Positions 1-8,591 of a stretch of 12,772 nt of DNA are shown one piece after another. This stretch comes from FEN-1250 sp038237245 (GTDB lineage Bacteria; Gemmatimonadota; Gemmatimonadetes; Gemmatimonadales; Gemmatimonadaceae): the NCBI GenBank assembly GCA_038237245.1, contig JBBRYY010000088.1:1-12772 (forward strand), in the 5' to 3' direction. The position numbers were made by a program, and so were the translations under genes. Under the pieces are notes generated by a model. It was given only the letters and a program-made list of their open reading frames with translations. It made no database searches and was not told the origin of the DNA. The stretch's first letter is position 1, and each line of letters opens with the position of its first letter.

Positions 1-16
1 CATTAGCTCGGCAGTT

Positions 17-53
17 ATCCGTTTGTGTCCGTTTCAGATCCGTTTGTGTCCGT
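17..53. repeat. Tandem 16-bp direct repeat with phased TCCGT motifs
   Basis: ATCCGTTTGTGTCCGT occurs at 17-32 and again, identical, at 38-53, with a 5-nt spacer. The core TCCGT therefore appears four times, starting at 18, 28, 39 and 49, a spacing of 10, 11 and 10 nt that matches one turn of the DNA helix. Such phased direct repeats are typical of sites bound by winged-helix (OmpR/PhoB-type) regulators. The repeat lies about 170 nt before the M20 peptidase start. Which gene it controls, if any, cannot be told, because the gene to the left is outside the window. Confidence 0.6.
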
Positions 54-225
54 ATCTCCCTCGTTGATGCATGAGTTCCGAAGCGAGGAGAGTCGCGCCG
101 GAACACGAGCCTGCGTTCCCACACGCCGCGGCGGGCTGATGTCTCCGCGCTTGCGATGCGGACAGTCGCGACGCAAGGTTCAGGGCTGTACGCCGCCTCG
201 ACCTTCATTTCACCGGACCTCAAGC

Positions 226-1620
226 ATGCCCGCAACGCTCGCCAGCGACCTCGCGCGCTATCTCGACGACAACGACCGTCGCTTCCATGACGAGCTCTTC
301 GACTTCCTGCGCATCCCCAGTGTGAGCGCGCGGTCCGAGTACGATGCCGACATGCAGCGCACCGCGAAGTGGGTCGCCGACAATCTCATCGCCGCCGGAC
401 TCACCGCCGAGATCATGCCCACGCCAGGCCACCCGGTCGTCCTCGGCGAGTGGCGCAAGGCGCCCCCAGGCGCTCCCACGGTGCTCGTCTATGGGCACTA
501 CGATGTGCAGCCGGCCGAGCCGCTCGAGCTGTGGACCACTCCGCCGTTCGAGCCTACGATCCGCGACGGACGCATCTACGCGCGCGGTTCCGTCGACGAC
601 AAGGGGCAGCTCTTCGCGCACATGAAAGCCCTCGAAGCCCATCTCAAGGCGCGCGGCAAGCTCCCCGTCAACATCATCGTGCTCGCCGAGGGTGAAGAGG
701 AAGTCGGCAGCGACAATCTCGAGGCCTTCGTCACGAAGCAGGCGAAGCGCCTCGCCTGCGACTACGTCGTCGTCTCGGACTCCTCGATGTTCGCGCCGGG
801 GCTGCCCTCGATTCTCTCGTCGCTCCGCGGACTCGCGTACTTCCAGATCGATCTCGAGGGTCCCACGAGCGATCTGCACTCCGGGAGCTACGGCGGGGCT
901 GTCGTGAATCCCGCGATGGCGCTCGCGCGCATCCTCGCGACCTTCTTCGATGACAAGGGACACGTCGCGATTCCCGGCTTTTACGATGCCGTTCGCACGT
1001 GGGATCCGAAGGTCCTGGAAGGGATGCGCGCGCTCCCCTTCGACGAGAAGGAGTTCGCAGCGGAAGTCGGCGCCCCCGCACTCGGCGGCGAGAAGGGGTT
1101 CACCACGCTCGAGCGTCTCTGGGCGCGTCCCACGTGTGAGGTGAACGGACTGCTCAGCGGCTATACGGCCGAAGGCTCGAAGACGGTGCTGCCGTCGAAG
1201 GCGATGGCGAAGGTGAGCTGTCGGCTCGTCGCCGACCAGTCGCCCGCGGAGATCGAGCGGCTCATGCGCGCGCACATCGCGAGCGTGACGCCGCCTGGTG
1301 TGAAGGTCACCGTGCAGATGCTGCATGGCGGACAGCCGTGGAGTGCCGAGCTCGAAGGACCGCTCTACGATGCCGCGAAGCGCGCGCTCAACGCCGCGTT
1401 CGGGCGCGATCCCGTGATCATCGGCGAAGGTGGCTCGATCCCCGTCGTCAGCGACCTGCAGCGCGTGCTCGGCGCGCCGGTGTTGCTCGTCGGCTTCGGA
1501 CTTCCCGGCGAGAACGCGCACGCACCCGACGAGTGGTTCCTCGACGAGAACTTCACGAAGGGGATGCGCGCGATGGCCTCGCTCTGGGACGAGATCGCGG
1601 CGGGCGTCAGCGCGCGCTGA
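226..1620 (+). CDS. M20-family metallo-dipeptidase (carnosinase/CPG2-like)
   Basis: Predicted 464-aa zinc peptidase of the M20 family (dipeptidase/carnosinase branch), a cytoplasmic enzyme expected to cleave dipeptides or related amide bonds. The usual signature residues are all visible: H91 and D93 in VYGHYDVQP, bridging D125 in RGSVDDKGQ, catalytic E158 with metal ligand E159 in EGEEEVGS, D185 in VVSDSS, H218 of the lid/dimer domain in DLHSGSYGG, and H432 in GENAHAPDEW. The length is normal for the family. The open frame extends upstream to position 25, but that stretch is Arg/Ser/Pro-rich and unlike the family N-terminus, so I chose the ATG at 226, where family-like sequence (LARYLDDNDRRFHDELFDFLRIPSVSA) begins within a few residues. 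There is no clear Shine-Dalgarno before it and no signal peptide. The gene converges on the TamB-like gene, leaving 9 nt and no room for a separate terminator. The exact substrate is not evident. Confidence 0.93.
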   Translation: MPATLASDLARYLDDNDRRFHDELFDFLRIPSVSARSEYDADMQRTAKWVADNLIAAGLTAEIMPTPGHPVVLGEWRKAPPGAPTVLVYGHYDVQPAEPLELWTTPPFEPTIRDGRIYARGSVDDKGQLFAHMKALEAHLKARGKLPVNIIVLAEGEEEVGSDNLEAFVTKQAKRLACDYVVVSDSSMFAPGLPSILSSLRGLAYFQIDLEGPTSDLHSGSYGGAVVNPAMALARILATFFDDKGHVAIPGFYDAVRTWDPKVLEGMRALPFDEKEFAAEVGAPALGGEKGFTTLERLWARPTCEVNGLLSGYTAEGSKTVLPSKAMAKVSCRLVADQSPAEIERLMRAHIASVTPPGVKVTVQMLHGGQPWSAELEGPLYDAAKRALNAAFGRDPVIIGEGGSIPVVSDLQRVLGAPVLLVGFGLPGENAHAPDEWFLDENFTKGMRAMASLWDEIAAGVSAR

Positions 1621-1629
1621 CGCTGGAGC

Positions 1630-4600
1630 TCAGAACTTCCACTCGCGAATCAGGAACGCGCCGAACGCGGCTTCAGACCTGATCGGCACGTCGGTCGACA
1701 GCGAGGGCTGCGCCACGAGATAGCGCGAGTCTATGCTCGCCTCGATGCGATAGCCCTTCGACAGACGACGCTGCACGATAAAGCCAGGCGTCGTTCCCGA
1801 TCCGCGGATCTGCGTCGCGACGTACGTCTGACGATCGACGTACTTCCCCGCCTCCACCTGCGTGCCGGCGAGAATCGTCTGAAGCCCGTACTTCCCGACG
1901 CCGCCGTCGGGCACTTCCGCTGGCGTGATCGTGAAGACATCGGCGCCGAGCGACCGCGCGGCCGTCGCCGCGAACTGTCGCGTCATCACGCCGAGCGCGG
2001 TCGCGGTGAGCTGGCGCGTCGCGAGCGCCGCTGCGCTGCCGACGAGACTCCCGCTCGCCGAGCCTCCGCCCGAATTCGAGCTTCCCGCCGAGCTGACGAG
2101 CGATGTCGACGACTGCCCGAACGCGAGATAGCTGAGCAGATCAGACTGCGATAGCGGCGGCTGCGCATCGCTGGTGAGCAGGATCACCGGCTTTCGCACC
2201 GTTCCCGTGATTGCGATGTTGATGTTCAACGCGGGACGTCCAGCGGGCTGAATCGTGTACTGCGCGCCGAGCTGCAACAGCGGATTGATGTCCGTGCCGC
2301 CGGTAAAGATTGCGGATCCGCGCGAGAGAACGAAGCGCCGGCCCAGGAATGCGTATTCACCGCGATCGGTGTTGACGACGCCATCGATGGAAACTCCTTC
2401 ATCGTCGGAGTTCTTCAGGATTGTGAGCGGCCCCTGGCTGTAGAACTCGACGTTCGCCTCCGGCGATCGCGCCCACGTGTCGCGCGCCACGCTGAGTTTC
2501 ACGTCGATCGCCATGTTCTCGAGCAGGGGCGAGTCCGTCTGCACGATCTTCTTCATCACTGCGTCCGACGTATCGACGACGTTGATGACCGCCGGATCGT
2601 CCGTGCTCACCTGTCGCGGACCACCACCGTTCGGGATGTAGATCGTACCGTGAACGATGCGCGCCCTGCCGGTGACGGCAACGCCATCCATCGGTCCCTT
2701 CATCGCGACGTTGGCGTTGGCGTGCAAGTCGCCGACCTCGTTGTTCAGCACCGTCGCATCTCTCGCCGCGAACTTCAGGTCGAACACCGGATTCGCAGCG
2801 TCTGCAATGCCGATCTTTCCGGTGAGCATGATCGTGCCCTCACCGGACTTGCCGCCGATCGTATCGATGACGATCTCGGAACCCGTCATGTGCAGGAGCC
2901 CTCCGATGTCGTTCATGTCCACGCCGAGCGGCTCGAGCTTGAACGTCGCGAAATCGAGCCCGAGCTGGCCGAACAGGCGCGGATGCGTGCCCGTACCGCG
3001 CGCGGCGACCGCGCCGATCACGCGTCCATGCACGTTCGAGACGAGGTCCGTCAAGTGGGGGAGGGCATCGAGCGGAAGCGAATCCGCGAGGAAATCGACC
3101 TTGAGCGGACGGTCGAGCACGCGCGGTCCCGCCACTCCGGCGAGCGCGAGGTTCACTGGTGCGTCGACATCGAGCCGCGCGAGCGGCTGTCCTCCTTCGC
3201 GCGAGAGATCGCCGTGGGCGACGAGCTTCTCGTCGGCGTACCGCATTCCGAGCCGCAGGTCGGGAAGCGGCGCGCCTTTGTACGACGCGCCCATCACGCT
3301 GAGTGCGCCGCGAATCGCCGGCGCGCGCTGAGTCCCCTCGATCTTCCCCTCCAGATCGATGACGCCGGTGGCCGAGAGATCGCTCTCCGCGAGGCCGACG
3401 AGATTCGCGACTTCGAGCCCTGCAACCTCGAACACGAGCTTCATCGGTCCATCGGCGGGAAGATCGCCGTTCGCGTAGATGCGACCGTCCGTGCCCTGGC
3501 GCAGATCGAGACTGCGCACGAGGATGCCGTGCTTCCCCCACTGCACGTAGCCCGGCGTCGCCGACGTCCAGTTCGCGGTGTCGAGCTGCAGCGCGAGCGT
3601 GCGCCACCGCACCTGGCTGCTGTCGAGGCTCTGGAGGAATTCGGCGCCCGCGCGGTACACGTAGCTGGAATCCTGATAGACGCCGAGCTCGATCGTCCCC
3701 GAGGGCGCCGCGTACGTCGCCTGAATGCTCGCCGAATCGATCGCGAAGCCGCTCGCCGAGAGTGAATCGAGATTTCCGCCGACGACGTACTTCATGTGCG
3801 GCGTGCCGCCGTTTGCAATCGCGTACTCGATCTTCGCGCGATGCAGGCCGTTGCCGCGCGCGATGATGTTTTCTGCCGCGAGCCTGCCGCGCACGTCGAA
3901 GTCGCTGATCGTGCCGCGCACGATGCCGGCGGTGCGCAGCGAGCCGTCGACGGAATCCTTGCGAAGCGCGCGGAGCGAGTCGAGCGTCACCTGGGGCTGC
4001 GGGCGCCCCGTCGCGCGGTACGCGACCTCGTTGCGGTTCGCCTCGCGCGCGGAGTCCGCCTTCGCGCGCGCGATGGCCGCAGCGAGGATCGCTGGGCGCG
4101 GACGCACGACGCCGCTGTCCGGATTCGCAATGAAGCGGCGCAGAGAGGCGAGAGTGTCGACGGACGCGATGTAGCGCAGCTGCCCCGTGCGCCCCGGCGC
4201 CGTGCCGATCGTTCCATCGACGAAGAGCTGCGCGAAGGGCGTGTGGATCGTAACGGAGTCCATCGTCGCGACACCATCGGCGATGGCGACGCGGATGTTC
4301 GCGGAGTCGACCGCGAGGCTGTCGACGGCCGAGTGCTGCACGTTCGCTGCAAATGCCCCGCGCATCGTCTTCGGATCGAAGCCGCGCCCCTTCGCGATCA
4401 TCGATGCGGTGAGCGAGGTCACGGGCCCGCGCGACACGACGCTGCGAAGATTGAACAGTCGCAGATGCGTCTCGAGATCGTACCCCTTCTCCTTGCTCTC
4501 GAGATCGAGTGTGCCAGTGGTGGCGAGCTCGCCGCCATCGGGGAGATGCAGATCCGCGGTGAGATCGACCGCGTGCATCGAGCCGCCGAGGTGCACGGTG

Positions 4601-6216
4601 CCCGTTGCGGTGCCGCGGAGACCGAGCGCGGGGGCGAATTTTCCGGCGGTGATGAGCGAGATCGGATCGAAGCGCATATCGGCGGAGATGCCATCCTTGC
4701 CGCCGCGCACCGCTTCTCCTGTCGCGACCATGCGCGTCGCCTCGGCCCCCTCATGATGCACGATATCGGCGGCGGCGGTCATGCGGCCAGCGAGCGCGCC
4801 GTCGAGCGTCACGTTGCCCATGAGCACGCCGCCGATCGGCAGCGACGGATCGTAAACGCGCGCAAGCTGCATCTGGAGCGGCGTAATCGTGACGCGAAGA
4901 TGCTTCGCAACGAAGCCCGTGCTCGCGGATCCCGCGACGCCAACGATGCGCACGCGGCTCGTCCCCGAGCGCGGCTCCGAAAAGGCGACGTCGGCATCGA
5001 CGGTCATTGCGGCCGTCGTCCCTGCGAGCGTCGCGCGGCCGGTGAGGCGCCCACGACGCGGTGCCTTGAGCGTGGGCGCGACCTGCTCGATGGTTCGCGT
5101 GTCGATCGACTTGAAGGCGAGCTGCGTGTCGTGCAGCCGCAGCTCGTTGGGGCCCTGACCCATCGCGACGGCGATCTTGCCCTCGAGCGTACCGCCCTCG
5201 ACCGAGAGATCGATGTTCCGCGCCGTATAGTCACTCTCGCCGGTGTGCCGCATCGCGGCGGTGAGATCGAACGATCCCGTGCCGCTCGTCGGGATCCGCG
5301 GATACGCGAAGGCGAGATCCGCGAGCGCGAGCGTCGCCGCGTGGAAGCTCGCGTTCAGATCCCCCGATGTCAGCATGTACGTCCCGTCGCCCACGAGCTT
5401 CGTGTTCGGCAGCGCCGCCGCGAGTCCCCGGAACCAGAGCGAGTCCTGCGACATCAGGATCGTGCCGCGCAGATCGCGCACGTCGGCGGCGGGCGGATTG
5501 AAGATCGCCGCCGTCGTCGCGAGTGATCCCACCTGGAAGAGGCGCGTCGTGCTGTCCGGATCAGCGAAACGGACGCGCGGCAGCGCCGCCTGCAGGTTGC
5601 TGAACTCCATCACGTTCTGGTAGCCGCCCGGCACCTCGATCACACGCTGTCGAGCCTTTCCCGCAAGTGCATCGCGCAACACGCTGTCGCGCGCGGCCTT
5701 CGGCAGCGAGTCGCTAGGCGTCCACGGCAACTTCACGAGCACGTGCCCGTCGATGAGCCGCACGTTGCGCAGCGTGATCCACGAGCCGAAGCCGCGCGCG
5801 GCAGTGTCCTTCTTCGCCGTGTCGGCGCTCGCGAAGAGGGTGGTGAAATTCCACTCGCGGCCGGGCTCTTTGTCGAGCACCACCGTCGGCTTCGAGATGC
5901 CGAGCGCGTCGATGATGATGTGCTTGGAGAGGAAGTTCCGCAGGGTGTAGCGCGCCTGCACGAGCGGCGACGCGAAGAAGGGGCCGCCCGCGCTGTCGGT
6001 GATCGAGACGTCGCGGAAGGTGATCCCGCGCAGCAGATCGCCGTCGACGCGTCCGATGTGCGTGATGCCGTGCACGCTCTTGTTGATCGCACTCTCGGCT
6101 GTCCGGCGCACGCGCTCGCGTCCGAAGTCCGTGTTGGTGAGCCCCAGCACGGCGAGCACGACGAGAAGCGCGATCGCCGCGATGGTGATTCCGCCGATCT
6201 TCAGGATCTTCCACAT
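1630..6216 (-). CDS. tamB: TamB-like translocation/assembly module protein (DUF490, AsmA-like superfamily)
   Basis: Predicted 1528-aa inner-membrane-anchored periplasmic protein. Residues 8-27 form one N-terminal membrane helix after a short basic start (MWKILKIGG), and the rest is long, beta-rich and repetitive, as expected for the lipid-conducting groove of TamB/AsmA-type bridges. The C-terminal part carries the TamB_C/DUF490 hallmarks: GEYAFLGRRFVLSRG, INPLLQLGAQYTI near residue 1310 and LSQSDLLSYLAFGQ near 1350-1365. The chain ends in an aromatic (REWKF). A Ser/Gly-rich linker follows at about 1368-1385. TamB works with an Omp85 partner in outer-membrane protein or phospholipid transport, and here the start codon overlaps the stop of such a partner by one base (TGATG), implying translational coupling. 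There are no cysteines. A charged helical stretch around residues 698-762 interrupts the beta pattern. The family is confident; the cargo is not known. Confidence 0.9.
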   Translation of the reverse strand: MWKILKIGGITIAAIALLVVLAVLGLTNTDFGRERVRRTAESAINKSVHGITHIGRVDGDLLRGITFRDVSITDSAGGPFFASPLVQARYTLRNFLSKHIIIDALGISKPTVVLDKEPGREWNFTTLFASADTAKKDTAARGFGSWITLRNVRLIDGHVLVKLPWTPSDSLPKAARDSVLRDALAGKARQRVIEVPGGYQNVMEFSNLQAALPRVRFADPDSTTRLFQVGSLATTAAIFNPPAADVRDLRGTILMSQDSLWFRGLAAALPNTKLVGDGTYMLTSGDLNASFHAATLALADLAFAYPRIPTSGTGSFDLTAAMRHTGESDYTARNIDLSVEGGTLEGKIAVAMGQGPNELRLHDTQLAFKSIDTRTIEQVAPTLKAPRRGRLTGRATLAGTTAAMTVDADVAFSEPRSGTSRVRIVGVAGSASTGFVAKHLRVTITPLQMQLARVYDPSLPIGGVLMGNVTLDGALAGRMTAAADIVHHEGAEATRMVATGEAVRGGKDGISADMRFDPISLITAGKFAPALGLRGTATGTVHLGGSMHAVDLTADLHLPDGGELATTGTLDLESKEKGYDLETHLRLFNLRSVVSRGPVTSLTASMIAKGRGFDPKTMRGAFAANVQHSAVDSLAVDSANIRVAIADGVATMDSVTIHTPFAQLFVDGTIGTAPGRTGQLRYIASVDTLASLRRFIANPDSGVVRPRPAILAAAIARAKADSAREANRNEVAYRATGRPQPQVTLDSLRALRKDSVDGSLRTAGIVRGTISDFDVRGRLAAENIIARGNGLHRAKIEYAIANGGTPHMKYVVGGNLDSLSASGFAIDSASIQATYAAPSGTIELGVYQDSSYVYRAGAEFLQSLDSSQVRWRTLALQLDTANWTSATPGYVQWGKHGILVRSLDLRQGTDGRIYANGDLPADGPMKLVFEVAGLEVANLVGLAESDLSATGVIDLEGKIEGTQRAPAIRGALSVMGASYKGAPLPDLRLGMRYADEKLVAHGDLSREGGQPLARLDVDAPVNLALAGVAGPRVLDRPLKVDFLADSLPLDALPHLTDLVSNVHGRVIGAVAARGTGTHPRLFGQLGLDFATFKLEPLGVDMNDIGGLLHMTGSEIVIDTIGGKSGEGTIMLTGKIGIADAANPVFDLKFAARDATVLNNEVGDLHANANVAMKGPMDGVAVTGRARIVHGTIYIPNGGGPRQVSTDDPAVINVVDTSDAVMKKIVQTDSPLLENMAIDVKLSVARDTWARSPEANVEFYSQGPLTILKNSDDEGVSIDGVVNTDRGEYAFLGRRFVLSRGSAIFTGGTDINPLLQLGAQYTIQPAGRPALNINIAITGTVRKPVILLTSDAQPPLSQSDLLSYLAFGQSSTSLVSSAGSSNSGGGSASGSLVGSAAALATRQLTATALGVMTRQFAATAARSLGADVFTITPAEVPDGGVGKYGLQTILAGTQVEAGKYVDRQTYVATQIRGSGTTPGFIVQRRLSKGYRIEASIDSRYLVAQPSLSTDVPIRSEAAFGAFLIREWKF

Positions 6217-8540
6217 CAGAAGGCCTGCCCGATCGAGAGATGGAGCGCAAGACGGTTGAGGACCTTGGAGATCCCGCTTCCGCCTTCCACCGGATTGTAG
6301 TCCCGCTTGTCGGTGAGCTCCACGAGCTTGTGCGAGCCGTCCGGCTCCGTGAGCTCGGTGATCACCGTCAACTTGTCGGTGAGCGACGGGCGGAAGCCGA
6401 GATCGACGCGGATCGGACCGACGGGGGACATGTAGCGCACGCCAAAGCCGGGCGTGATGGCGGCCTTGCCCCGCGTCACTGTTGAAGTTCCCGCACCCAC
6501 GTACCCGGCATCGAGAAACACGGCGCCCTGCAGTTTCTTCATGAGAAAGGGGAAGCGATATTCAATACTCCCCTCGAGCAGCGAGGTGCCGCCGGTGGGC
6601 AGCGAGGTGAAGTCGCTGGAGCTGACGGTGTGCGTCTTCCCGGCGGAATCGGTGTACTCCCTGCTCGTGTCGCAGTTGCCGGCCGCGATGTCTGCATTCG
6701 AGCAGCCGATGGCATTCAGCTTCGCCGGATCGATCGTCAAAATCCGCGGCCCCAGCTGATTCTCCCCATACCCGCGCACCGAGTTCGCACCACCCGCATA
6801 AAATCTCTTCCGCGGGTGCAGAATATTATCGAGCCCGTCCTGACTCGTCGTGCTGCTCGACAACAGCGCCTTCACCCACCCGCCACGCAGATGCGCGGCG
6901 ATCACCGCCTTTCCGAACGGATGGAAGTACGTCGCCTCCCCCGATGCCCTATTGTACCGGAAGTCAGACAGCGTGTACCTCGACGCATGCTCGAGATCCG
7001 CACGCGCCGAGTAGCCGCTGGACGGATTGAATACGTTGTTGGTGCGGTCCATGTAGTAATCGAGCGACACCGGCGAGAGCGCGTTTCGGTTCCGGAGCAC
7101 CACGATCGTGCTCTGCTGGCACACGCCGTAGTTCACGCAGAAGTACACGTCGCCCGCGTCCACCTGCGTGAGCTCATAGCGATAGACGAGACTGAGCGGG
7201 GTGCGCGGCACGACATTGCGCGTGAACGAGATGCTCGCGCCATACCCCTTATCGATGTAAATGCCCGGCTGGCTCGTGCGATGCAGGAACAGCCCGAGCC
7301 CCGCCGTATTGCGCGGGTCGCCGAACCAGCGCTGCGTGACATCGATGCTCGCCTGGAAGGTCGGATCGAGATACTTCCCCGACGAGTCTCCGGGCAGCCC
7401 GTTGTCGGCCAGCACGTCGCGGAAGATCCCGGTGCCGTTGAGCGCAGGCGCGAGCAGATTCGACACGACCAGATGCAGATCCAGCCGGCGCGCGTTGCCG
7501 AAGAAGTTGTAGTCGGTGTAGCGCGCCTCAGTCTGGACGAAGTCGATCGTGTTGAAGCCGGCGCTCAGCTTCACCGCGTGCATCCGCGACTCGTTGACGT
7601 TGATGTCGATGAGCTTCGCGCTGTCGCCGCGTGGCGGCAGCACGATGGTCGCGCGCCTGAACAGATCCGAGCTGTACAGCGCCTGCTGGCTCTCGATGAC
7701 GTCCGCGCGCCTGTAGACGTTCCCCGGCTTGAGCGTGACGATCTTCTTCGTGATCTGCGGAGGCAAAATCGAGTCTCCGTGCACGGTCACCGACTCCACC
7801 GTCGCCACCCACCGCGGATTCACCTTGATCGTCACCTCAGCGGTACGCGCGCTGTCGTGAATCGTGATGGTGTCCGTGATGATCGCATCGGAGTATCCCT
7901 TATCCCAGAGCGCGTCGCGCAGCCGTACGTGCGACGTGTCCAGAGCGACGAGGTCGAGCGGGTGGCCCGTGCGCATCAACACCGCGCTCTTCACGATTTT
8001 CGGCCTCAACACCGTGTCCGACGGCAGGATCACGGCCACCGAGTCGACCATCACCGGCGGCCCCTCCGTGATCTTGAACGTGACGGCGACACGGTTGGTG
8101 TGCGGATGCGCACGCGTGACGATCGTGTCGACTTCCGTCTCGCGATAGCCGCGCTTGTAGTAGTACACCTTGATACGGACGACATCGCGCGCGAGCTCGA
8201 GGTGGTCGAGCGTGCGCGTATCGTAGACCAGATGCGACTGTGTCAGCAGGCAGAACGGCTTGAGCAGGAGACTCCGGCACCCCGATGCCTTCGTCGCCTG
8301 TCCGCCTTCCATGTCGCCTTTGTCCACCGCCTTCGTCACGCCGATGTAGGTGACTTTGTCCACGACCGGGTGCGTGCGCCGCTCCGCTGCCTCGGTGGAG
8401 GCCTCGATCGCCTTGCTGCGCTGGGCGTGGGTTGCGTCGGTCGAATCAACCTGCGCGGAAAGCCCCCGCGCACACAACAGCACGGGGACTGCGAGCACCA
8501 GCAGCACGTGCGCGCGCCGGACAGCGAAAAAACGGCCCAT
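6216..8540 (-). CDS. BamA/TamA-family outer membrane protein (Omp85) with POTRA domains
   Basis: Predicted 774-aa Omp85 protein that inserts or exports outer-membrane components. Residues 1-29 form a signal peptide (basic start, hydrophobic core, LSA|QV cleavage). Residues about 60-160, 163-240 and 245-316 look like three POTRA domains, judged by eye (each has a strand, an 'RDVVRIKVYYYKRGY' or 'LRDALWDKGY' type helix, and paired strands). The rest is a 16-strand-type barrel with the family motifs: GGANSVRGYG at 583-592 (L6 VRGY), FLDAGYVG at 675-682 and GFGVRYMSPVGPIRVDLGF at 698-716. The chain ends in Phe (LHLSIGQAF), the usual barrel-insertion signal. Three POTRAs and the coupled tamB-like gene favour a TamA role; BamA normally has five, so BamA is less likely, though this may be the lineage's main Omp85. 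All six mature cysteines fall in three close pairs (88/97, 468/474, 613/623). An AAGG lies 9 nt before the ATG. Confidence 0.93.
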   Translation of the reverse strand: MGRFFAVRRAHVLLVLAVPVLLCARGLSAQVDSTDATHAQRSKAIEASTEAAERRTHPVVDKVTYIGVTKAVDKGDMEGGQATKASGCRSLLLKPFCLLTQSHLVYDTRTLDHLELARDVVRIKVYYYKRGYRETEVDTIVTRAHPHTNRVAVTFKITEGPPVMVDSVAVILPSDTVLRPKIVKSAVLMRTGHPLDLVALDTSHVRLRDALWDKGYSDAIITDTITIHDSARTAEVTIKVNPRWVATVESVTVHGDSILPPQITKKIVTLKPGNVYRRADVIESQQALYSSDLFRRATIVLPPRGDSAKLIDINVNESRMHAVKLSAGFNTIDFVQTEARYTDYNFFGNARRLDLHLVVSNLLAPALNGTGIFRDVLADNGLPGDSSGKYLDPTFQASIDVTQRWFGDPRNTAGLGLFLHRTSQPGIYIDKGYGASISFTRNVVPRTPLSLVYRYELTQVDAGDVYFCVNYGVCQQSTIVVLRNRNALSPVSLDYYMDRTNNVFNPSSGYSARADLEHASRYTLSDFRYNRASGEATYFHPFGKAVIAAHLRGGWVKALLSSSTTSQDGLDNILHPRKRFYAGGANSVRGYGENQLGPRILTIDPAKLNAIGCSNADIAAGNCDTSREYTDSAGKTHTVSSSDFTSLPTGGTSLLEGSIEYRFPFLMKKLQGAVFLDAGYVGAGTSTVTRGKAAITPGFGVRYMSPVGPIRVDLGFRPSLTDKLTVITELTEPDGSHKLVELTDKRDYNPVEGGSGISKVLNRLALHLSIGQAF

Positions 8541-8549
8541 ATGGGAGCG

Positions 8550-8553
8550 CCTT
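8550..8553 (-). promoter_or_regulatory. Shine-Dalgarno for the Omp85 gene
   Basis: AAGG on the minus strand, 9 nt before the ATG at 8540. It supports this start, and it sits 3 nt beyond the base of the intercistronic hairpin, so folding of that hairpin could affect ribosome access. Confidence 0.5.
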
Positions 8554-8556
8554 AAT

Positions 8557-8589
8557 GCAAGCGGCAGGCCGGGCGCCGCTACCGCTCGC
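8557..8589 (-). terminator. Hairpin between rho and the Omp85 gene (no U-tract)
   Basis: On the minus-strand RNA, GCGAGCGGUAG can pair with CUGCCGCUUGC over 11 bp around an 11-nt loop. Two of the pairs are G-U wobbles, which become A-C mismatches on the other strand, so the structure is stable only in the rho/Omp85 transcript. It starts 2 nt after the rho stop codon. No run of U follows (the next bases are ATTAAGG), so it is not a canonical intrinsic terminator. It may be an attenuator, a 3'-end stabiliser or an intercistronic spacer. Confidence 0.4.
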
Positions 8590-8591
8590 GC

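Noticed and set aside
17..53. CRISPR-like array
   Set aside because: Only two copies of a 16-bp unit with a 5-nt spacer; repeat and spacer are far too short, and no cas gene is present.
25..225. N-terminal extension of the M20 peptidase
   Set aside because: The 67 extra codons overlap the phased repeat region, look non-coding (Arg/Ser/Pro-rich) and lie outside the normal family length.
220..1521. 433-codon minus-strand open frame opposite the M20 gene
   Set aside because: It has the Arg/Glu-rich look of an antisense shadow, and the + strand holds every M20 metal ligand.
2650..5526. Long + strand open frames (371 and 576 codons) opposite the TamB-like gene
   Set aside because: They are rich in Arg, His and Glu with no recognisable domain and mirror the codon pattern of the well-supported minus-strand gene; long antisense frames are expected at this GC content.
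6630..8555. 641-codon + strand open frame opposite the Omp85 gene
   Set aside because: Arg/His/Val-rich composition with no family motif, while the minus strand carries a signal peptide, POTRA-like domains and the VRGY motif.
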